Origin: Macrosoma leucophasiata
Taxonomy: Eukaryota > Arthropoda > Insecta > Lepidoptera > Hedylidae
DNA: 64,000 nucleotides
Direction of reading: 5' to 3'
Assembly (NCBI GenBank): GCA_036365455.1
Contig: JAWQUS010000010.1
Span: 13,648,501 to 13,712,500, forward strand
The notes under the pieces: model-generated
Told to the model about the DNA's origin: nothing
Database searches by the model: none
The model's input: only the letters and a program-made list of their open reading frames with translations
Position numbers and translations under genes: made by a program
Shown: one piece after another, positions 51,001 to 60,000 of the stretch
Position numbering within the stretch: the first letter of the stretch is position 1
How the letters are laid out: each line of letters starts with the position of its first letter

Positions 51001-54000
51001 ATTATAATATCTTTTATGTGAGAATATGAGGGATTCATATTTATACTTGACTTATATTTCAGACAGCTCCATTTGGTTCGACTTATCGGTGTCTGGCAAC
51101 TCCGTATCTCTCGTTCTCACCGATCCTATACCCGCTGCAGTTCTAGCAAATAACCAAAAACTCTTATTCGTGGTCAGAGCCCGTCGGTCTGACACTCTCG
51201 ATGCAAGTTCGACAGTCGTGATTTCGTTGACAGAAGGTATGTTTTTATAGCATATTTACTTTCATGATCCAAACTCTTGCTGTCGTGGTGATGATCTCTT
51301 AAAAATATTGCGACGTTTTTGTTTCAGATCTCACTAATGCAGCGCTTCTTGGTTTCGAGCATATAAGTTACTCCGGCTCGATTAATGACACTGTTCTTGA
51401 ATTGACACCCATCACTCTCAACGAGGGTTATACCGCAAACGTGGTGTTCTCGTTGCACGGAGGTACAGTTTTAAGTACCTATTTACAAATATTACAACTG
51501 TTACTTTTTCACAATATGCTAAACATGCCTCATGCAAATTATTATTCCAGATCTAGCATCTTACTTCACTTGGTCGTCAGAGGGACCTGTCGTCGCCATA
51601 ACGATGCAAGGGTCCATACCTGAAGACTCCATACCCAGAAACAGAATAATAGTATTGGAACTACGGGCCTCTGCTCCAGAATCTCTGCCGGCATTTGCCA
51701 CCATAATCTTGAATGTTCTGCGTTCAGAAATATCGCCGATGGAAACCCCGCTAGTTTTCTCGCAAACATATTACACAGGACAATACACAGAAGCCAGTGG
51801 TCTCGTCTTTGAACAGAATATTTCTCTAGCAACCGGTTTCGACGATAGCATTGAATTCGCTCTTGAAGGAGGTCAGTACATATTCAACTGATGGACACTA
51901 AGATTTATTGTAATATCTTTTATGTGAGAATACGAGGGATTCATATTTATACTTGACTTATATTTCAGACAGCTCCATTTGGTTCGACTTATCGGTGTCT
52001 GGCAACTCCGTATCTCTCGTTCTCACCGATCCTATACCCGCTGCAGTTCTAGCAAATAACCAAAAACTCTTATTCGTGGTCAGAGCCCGTCGATCTGACA
52101 CTCTCGATGCAAGTTCGACAGTCGTGATTTCGTTGACAGAAGGTATGTTTTTATAGCATATTTACTTTCATGATCCAAACTCTTGCTGTCGTGGTGATGA
52201 TCTCTTAAAAATATTGCGACGTTTTTGTTTCAGATCTCACTAATGCAGCGCTTCTTGGTTTCGAGCACATAAGTTACTCCGGCTCGATTAATGACACTGT
52301 TCTTGAATTGGCACCCATCACTCTCAACGAGGGTTATACCGCAAACGTGGTGTTCTCGTTGCACGGAGGTACAGTTTTAAGTACCTATTTATAAATATTA
52401 CAACTGTTACTTTTTCACAATATGCTAAACATGCCTCATGCAAATTATTATTCCAGATCTAGCATCTTACTTCACTTGGTCGTCAGAGGGACCTGTCGTC
52501 GCCATAACGATGCAAGGGTCCATACCTGAAGACTCCATACCCAGAAACAGAATAATAGTATTGGAACTACGGGCCTCTGCTCCAGAATCTCTGCCGGCAT
52601 TTGCCACCATAATCTTGAATGTTCTGCGTTCAGAAATATCGCCGATGGAAACCCCGCTAGTTTTCTCGCAAACATATTACACAGGACAATACACAGAAGC
52701 CAGTGGTCTCGTCTTTGAACAGAATATTTCTCTAGCAACCGGTTTCGACGATAGCATTGAATTTGCTCTTGAAGGCGGTCAGTACATATTCAACTGATGG
52801 ACACTAAGATTTATAATAATATATTTTATGATGCGAATACGAGGGATTCATATTTATGCTTGACTTATATTTCAGACAGCTCCATTTGGTTCGACTTATC
52901 GGTGTCTGGCAACTCCGTATCTCTCGTTCTCACCGATCCTATACCCGCTGCAGTTCTAGCAAATAACCAAAAACTCTTATTCGTGGTCAGAGCCCGTCGG
53001 TCTGACACTGTCGATGCAAGTTCGACAATCGTGATTTCATTGACGGAAGGTATGTTTTTTTAGCATATTAAATATAGGTACGGACTATTTGTATGGGAAA
53101 ATAAAATTGTTCTTTTTACTATTTCTCTTACAATTTTTTCATATTTTTAATCTTTCCTTGGCTTCCAAAAAATATTCAAATCCAAAATTAGCCAAATTCG
53201 TCCAGCCGTTCTCGAGTTTCAGCGAGACTTACGAACAGTAATAAAAACAACAATCAAAAGTGACAACAATCCGTGTTCACTTCGTCTGGTTAAACGTGAA
53301 CTTACGTCTACGCGGTTTTATTTATACATCTGAATTAAACCTTATTTTTCTAACAGCAAAGTCTTATATTGTCCAGCTTCATAGAGGAAGTTTTTTTATA
53401 AAAGAAGAAGAATTATATATCTAAAGATAAACCGAAAAATAAACCAAGAGGAAAGTCTAGGCATAATTTTATTTTGAATTCAATCAATGTTACATTGTTA
53501 AACAATCGCTTAAGGTGGTAGTGACTGATTAAGGAACACTTACGTACACAAATTCTCAATTTTTCGAGAATGTACATAATATTATGTATTCAATATTTAC
53601 GAACCGACTGTTTCAATGGTTTCTGTCCCCGGTTTCTTTGACTCTCACCAGAGAATATGTAATAGTACTACGTATAGAATGGACACTTCGACGTCCCGCC
53701 CGATTTCCCTCCTCATCCAACCTCCTTCTCTCTTATGGGCGACGTTTGGTATTCTCTACGTGCTACGCACACAGGTGCACGTGTGTGTGTAGCACGTAGA
53801 GCACGTCACTGATTGATGGCTGTGTAATAGAGACCAAATTAAGCGTTTGTATAGAATTTTGGCGGAGTGTCCGAGGGGTGCTCTCACCGAGTTTAAAATA
53901 TTCGGACCAAGCAAAAAAATCCCTTTCCTCTACAATAGTAATTTCAATGTATGTAGATATGTGTGTTTGTTATTTTTTACTGAACATTCGTTTAACTTAT

Positions 54001-57000
54001 GGGTGTTGAATAGTGCTTGACTGTTCGGTGCAATAGTATAATAACAATTCATTAACAAAATTGCTTAAAATTACTTATTAAATAAACAGTGAAATTGAAT
54101 ATCCAGAACCTTAAATAAATGAATATCTTTATCAAGCTGGCTGTAGTGGCCATATCACCATCGTAGATAACCACTATCAGTTATTTTATCACCTTTTAAA
54201 GATCTCAATTGCTGTCTATTATATTTATTTTTAACACAGTAGTATTGTTGTTGTAGCCTTCTCTACGAAGGGCTTCAGTTATTTAAACGCACATTTTCAT
54301 TGCAGCTTAGAACGTTTTTTAACTTGTGGTTTTCGTCCTATCTTTTGATTTGTAGTGTTTAGGGTTTAAGTTAGAATAATAAGTAGGAAATACGCCATTT
54401 TGTTCAACCCATTAATGCGATATTTTATATTTTCAGGTACAGATATTATTATATTTTTTGAAAGAGTACTGTATAATGGGAATTTGCGATCCGGGCTTGT
54501 ATTTCATGAAGCCATAAGAATTACTGGACCGACTGTCCCAAATATTAGAATAGTGGGAGGTATGTTGCTTCGTATTTCGCAATATAATAATTATTGATAA
54601 AAAGTTGTCGTTTCAAAAAACTCGTTGAGGCATTTTTCTGCAAAACGTAGATCGAGAAATACCTAATAGGTAGGTATAGCAACTGCAATTTTAAAAAGTC
54701 ATCTTTATTGAAAATGTAAGAATGTAATTTTAAATCAAAATAAAGACCTCATTCTATTAAGTTCATATTGATACTTCGACATCGAAAAACATTTTTTTTC
54801 GAATTTCTTTTCTAAATTTTTTTTGTTTATAAAATAATTCTTAGTGGCTTATAAAAAGTAGAAATAAATTTGTCATTAAGTAAATTTACCAATTAAAATT
54901 CAAACGCACAAAATATTTCCTTACAGAATACAGCGAGTTGTTCGAAGCAAATTCTTCTGACGGTTCGGTTACTGTGCAAACGGTGAATCCAGCGATTATA
55001 CCGCAGAATGTGACACATATCGCCGTAGAACTACATGCGGACAATGCAAGAGCAGTACTCCTACTTGATATCATTGATTCAGGTAAGCTATCATAATAGG
55101 TTGGGGAAAAAGTCTTTTCGCATTATAGTATGTATGAACTTGTAATAAAATCTCTTTGGCTGTAGTTTTTGTATCTGGCCGGTTTTGGTATCATTGAAAG
55201 TTAAAATTTTTAAGAACATAATTCCAAATTCAAATTAGCCAAATGTGTGATTTTCATTTGTTTTTCGTACTGTCAAGATGAGTGAAACTAATGAAGAAAT
55301 TCGATACATTTTAAAATTTTACTACACAAAAGGTAAAAATGCAACGCAAGCGGCGAAAAAAATTTGCGATGTTTATGGACCTAGTGCAGTGTCTGTGAGA
55401 GTAGCACAAATTTGGTTTAAGCGTTTTCAATCAGGAAATTTTGATGTCAAAGATGCACATCGCTCTGGTCGCCCTATTACGCATTTTCGAAAAAGTAGAG
55501 CAAGATCGACATATCAGTAGTTACGACGTAGCTGAAGAACTGAGAATTGATCACAAAACAGTTTTGGCGCATTTTAAAAAAGCTGGGTACAAAAAAAAGC
55601 TCGATATTTGGGTACCTCACGAGCTCACTGAAAGAAACCTAATGAACCGTGTACTCATTTATGATTCTTTATTACGACGTAATGAAACCGAATCATTTTT
55701 GAAGAAGCTGATAACTGGTGATGAAAAGTGGATCACGTACGACAAGAACGTGCGAAAAAGGTCGTGGTCAAAGGCCTGTCAGGCTTCACAGACTGTGGCG
55801 AAACCCGGGTTAACTCGCATTAAGGTGATGTTGTGTGTATGGTGGGATTGGAATGGCATTATTCATTATGAGCTATTTCCACCAGGCAGGACTATCGATT
55901 CTGAACTCTACTGCGAACAACTGATGAGATTAAAGCAAGAAGTTGAGAGAAAGCGGCCGGAATTGATCAACAGAAGGGGTGTGGTGTTTCATCATGATAA
56001 CGCTAGACCTCACACATCTATAGCCACTCAGCAAAAATTAAGAGAGTTTGGCTGGGAGGTGTTAATGCTTCCGCCGTATAGTCCTGACCTTGCACCTTCA
56101 GATTTCCACCTGTTTCAGTCTCTTCAGAATTCTTTATGCAATGTTAGGTTAACATCACGAGAGGACTGCCAAATTCACTGGTGGTAGAGCTCCAGTGACG
56201 GAGCTCGCGGGCGTAGGCACCACCGCATTACCTAATATACTTGCCGCTAAATGGTAGTGTTCAACACTATCGTGTTCCGGTCAGGTGGTAATGTACGGCC
56301 CTGTAATTTCCGGCACAGAGGCATAAGACCTTAGGCCTCTGGAGTGGTAACGCATCTGCATTTTGACCTTGGTCTTTGTGTGGGTGTCTATAGGCTGCAG
56401 TCATCACTTAACATCAATGCGAACTGCATGCTTGTTTACCACTTCCATTACATAAAAAAAAAAAAAAAAAATCCACTTGTCGCGGTATTTTGATGAGAAG
56501 TCCCAAAATTTTTATAGCAATGGGATCATGTCCCTACCTACAAGATGGCAAAAGGTTATCGAACAAAATGGTATATACATGCTTTAGTTAAATTTAAATA
56601 AACTATATTAAAAAATGTTTTGAATTATCTTAAGAAATGCGAAGAAACTTTTTCCCCAACCTTATACATACAATATGTTAGGTACCTAAACGAATTACGT
56701 ACTTTTAAAGTTTTATTTTCAGTTATCTATTCCGATATCAAAAATAGATTCTAATTTTTCAATAATACCGCGTCGTAATTATGTGCGCATAAATTATTAC
56801 GTTAAAAATAATAAAATACTCTACCCCTTCCTGGACATACTCGTATTAGAAGAAGAAAGTCGTTTGTTTGGCGCTTAGCCGAGAATTTTCTTATTTAATG
56901 TAAATTCAGCCTCAGACCTCATATTTTTAAGTTCTGCCGACATTAACATTATAATATTGATCATTCCATTTCCATTTAAATTCCATCCTAAAATGTTATC

Positions 57001-60000
57001 CGTGTGAATTATATCCTGAACAAAAAGTAGCTCACGATCATGTTGCTAATGCAATCAGCAGTCACGAGCTTAAAATTAGGTACGTATTTTATTTAAGAGA
57101 AACGGCCTTATTTCGACTAATTAGCGACTATCCTGGAATCACTTTGTCGTAACTTCACACTTTTATTTCCGCGAAGGGTTAGCAGAACTTAATACCTACA
57201 TTCATGTACGGTAAGGCTAACACCCACATTTTTTCATTTTTTATTCGATACTATATAAAACATCAAAGTGTAAAATGGAGTGTATGAGGCTTTATTAGTG
57301 TATAACGGACACAAAGAAAAAAACTTTTTAACTGTGTATCTTTTTGACAAAAAGAAATAGGTATTTAACACTTTCTCTAAGGCCGCGCATAGATAAATGT
57401 GTAGACTAGTGCCGTCCCGAAACGTACCGCCTACATACAGCCATCCTAAAAAAACTGACGCAGTTTTTTAAAGAGTATCTATCTCACATCTGTACAGATA
57501 AATAAAATTGGAGTGTCTGTTTGTAATATAAAAATGACCGCTTTTTACTAAATGCATATGTATTTATACACGGTACATATACCAAAACAACAATATTTTA
57601 AAAAATTGTCTATCTGTCTGAACGGCTTTACCGATTTTGACGGGACTTTCACTGGCAGATAGCTGATGTAATAAGGAGTAACTTAGGCTACTTTTATACT
57701 AGCTGCGCCCACGATTTCGTTCGGTTAGATACTGAACAATCATAAATTCTCACGCGGGCGAATTCGCGGGCACAGCTAGTCTCACATAAACTGTATCGGT
57801 CTTATGGGTAGAGTCTTAAAGGGCATGGCACCTCTCACCAAAAACCAGATACGAGAAGAAGAAGTTCATCCAAAAAAGTGTGTAAAAAAGTCACATTTAT
57901 GCAAATCATGACTCACAAATCCCCCTACCCCAAAATCTGTGTCTAGGACCGCAAGTGTAGTGAGTAGTACTCATCTACCATTCATGTGAAGTGAATGTTT
58001 GATAATTACTCCCATAATTCATAAATGACTATGTTCGTGGAACATAATAATATGAAATCTGTTTCATATTATTATATTTCACATTATTATGTTAACAATA
58101 GGGGTGACAGGTGGGGTTTTTGTTGAGAGGTCCTTCTATTCATCCAGCGCTTTTGCACCTCGTTAAGGTAATAGTAAAGGTGATTCTATATAAGTCATGT
58201 ATTTTGTTATTGAATGTATAGATTCAATCTTTCAAGAAAGCTATTCATCTCGTTTATTTTTTTTGTTATTATTCACTATTACATGTAGGTATAACTTTAT
58301 CATGCTTATCGCGTGTGATACACGCATCATATGACAAATACTGACACATCAACGACCTAGCATACGACAGTAGGTACCCTAACAACTTCACCTATATCTA
58401 CTACAATATGGATTACTTGATACAAAAAGAAGTGGCATGAGAGGTATGTAAGAACAGGCACATTTGGCGCTCCACTATCTCTGCCTACCCCGTAAAAGAC
58501 TTGGCGTGAGGATATAACATGATAATATACATAAGTCCATTTAAAAGTGTTCATGTGGTTAAATGTAGAAGAGCTTGAAAATTAACCAAATTGGTCCAGC
58601 CGTTCTCGAGTCTTAGCGAGACTAACGAACACTAATTGATTTTAATATATAAGTGTAAATAGATACCACAAAGGGTAAAAACTTAAATCTTGAACTATTT
58701 TGTTGCCTCAACGTCATGATTATAGGTACGTATTATATAAGCAGTTGCATTATGAAAATGAATAAGCGCATAGCCGCGTCATTATCCACTCCCGCCGTTA
58801 ACCCCAGCAAGAAACCTTGCAGTGTTCCAGGCAACATATATTTTCAGTTTACGATGTTTGTATTTATTCACGATATATTCCAAAACATCTATGTGTACAT
58901 ATATTTTTGTTTCCAATACGTACGAACCTGAAAATTATGAAAACCAAATAAATCCTGCTTAATAAAGAATGTTTATTTAATTTGTAAGAAAGAACATATG
59001 GTTATCATAATTACTCAATAAAGGATTAACGGCTTAACATGTTTTCCGCCCTTTGATTACTTGTTTATTTATTCATAATCTAAGGTAGATGATAAATACA
59101 TTTTCATGGCTGTGTTTTACCTTCGGATCCATACACCTAATCCATACACAATAGTGCTGAATATTCCTTCGAATAGATTAGATTAAGTAATTAATACTTT
59201 AGTGCCTGCACTATTGAGCTCTAATAGATTTCTGATTAAAATTAACATAAACCTATGCTTTATGGAGAAATACAGTCATTCGTAATAATATCTCTTATTA
59301 TCTATATCTCTCTAATAATATATAGGTATATCAAATTCTCGTGACACAGTGTTTGTAACAATTGGGTTTAAAAAAAAATATTTTTTGGCGATAAATAGAA
59401 AGATTATATTTATAATATTATATTGATTATATTGCAATAATTCTTAAGTCATATCAAAATAAAAATAAGTTTTTGAATCCAGTACCGAAGACACGCCGAC
59501 AGCTCCCGAACAAACCAGAGTGCATGTGACGTCATAATGTTAGTTTCCACTCATAGCAATTGATACAGAGACAATACGTACAGTGTTTTGATCTAATTAA
59601 TTCTGTTGACATTGATATAAAAACACAAATTTATATTGAAAATGTCGAATCTTAAAAGTTATCGTTCTTGTTTTGTACCATTATGTACGAATACTACAAA
59701 AACAAATGTTTATAAATGTTCCCCAAGATGAAAAACGTCGAAATAAATGGTTTCAAGCAGTGCACCGTGATAATCCAAAAACAAAATCGATTTTTTTTTG
59801 TTGTGAAGATCATTTCGATGTAAGTACGAGTATTTCATAACATTATTTTTATTACTTACTAGCTGTGCCCGCGACTTCGTCCACGTGAGAAAAAATATGA
59901 TTGAAATAAAACTATTTTTACGGATTTATCTCGCGTATATTAAACTAAAATGATTTTTAAAATCAACCCGACGTTTCGGTCGCTTTTCAGCTTCCGTGGT

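Larger units (their letters stand above)
44991..53049. repeat. Nine-unit tandem array of cadherin exon triplets
   Basis: Nine consecutive A-B-C triplets with period 906 bp (905 where one A is lost in the C-to-A intron of units 4 and 6). From 45211 to 53049 units are near-identical, introns included. A1 and its following intron (44991-45210) are clearly diverged, and the sequence after C9 is unique. The array therefore has one old edge inside unit 1. Encodes 1890 residues in 27 exons. Confidence 0.95.
55099..56661 (+). mobile_element. Mariner transposon, inactivated
   Basis: Ends 'ggttggggaaaaagtctttt' and '...aactttttccccaacc' are inverted repeats (about 23 bp, two differences), with TA next to the left end. 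It encodes a mariner transposase with frame break and an R1 insertion near the C-terminus. In cadherin intron. Confidence 0.85.

Noticed and set aside
45226..52738. Nine repeated 88-codon minus-strand open frames
   Set aside because: They are shadows of the B exons on the opposite strand and recur only because the exons recur; composition is not protein-like.
44991..53049. CRISPR-like or satellite array
   Set aside because: Units are about 906 bp, contain spliced coding exons, and lie in a eukaryotic gene.
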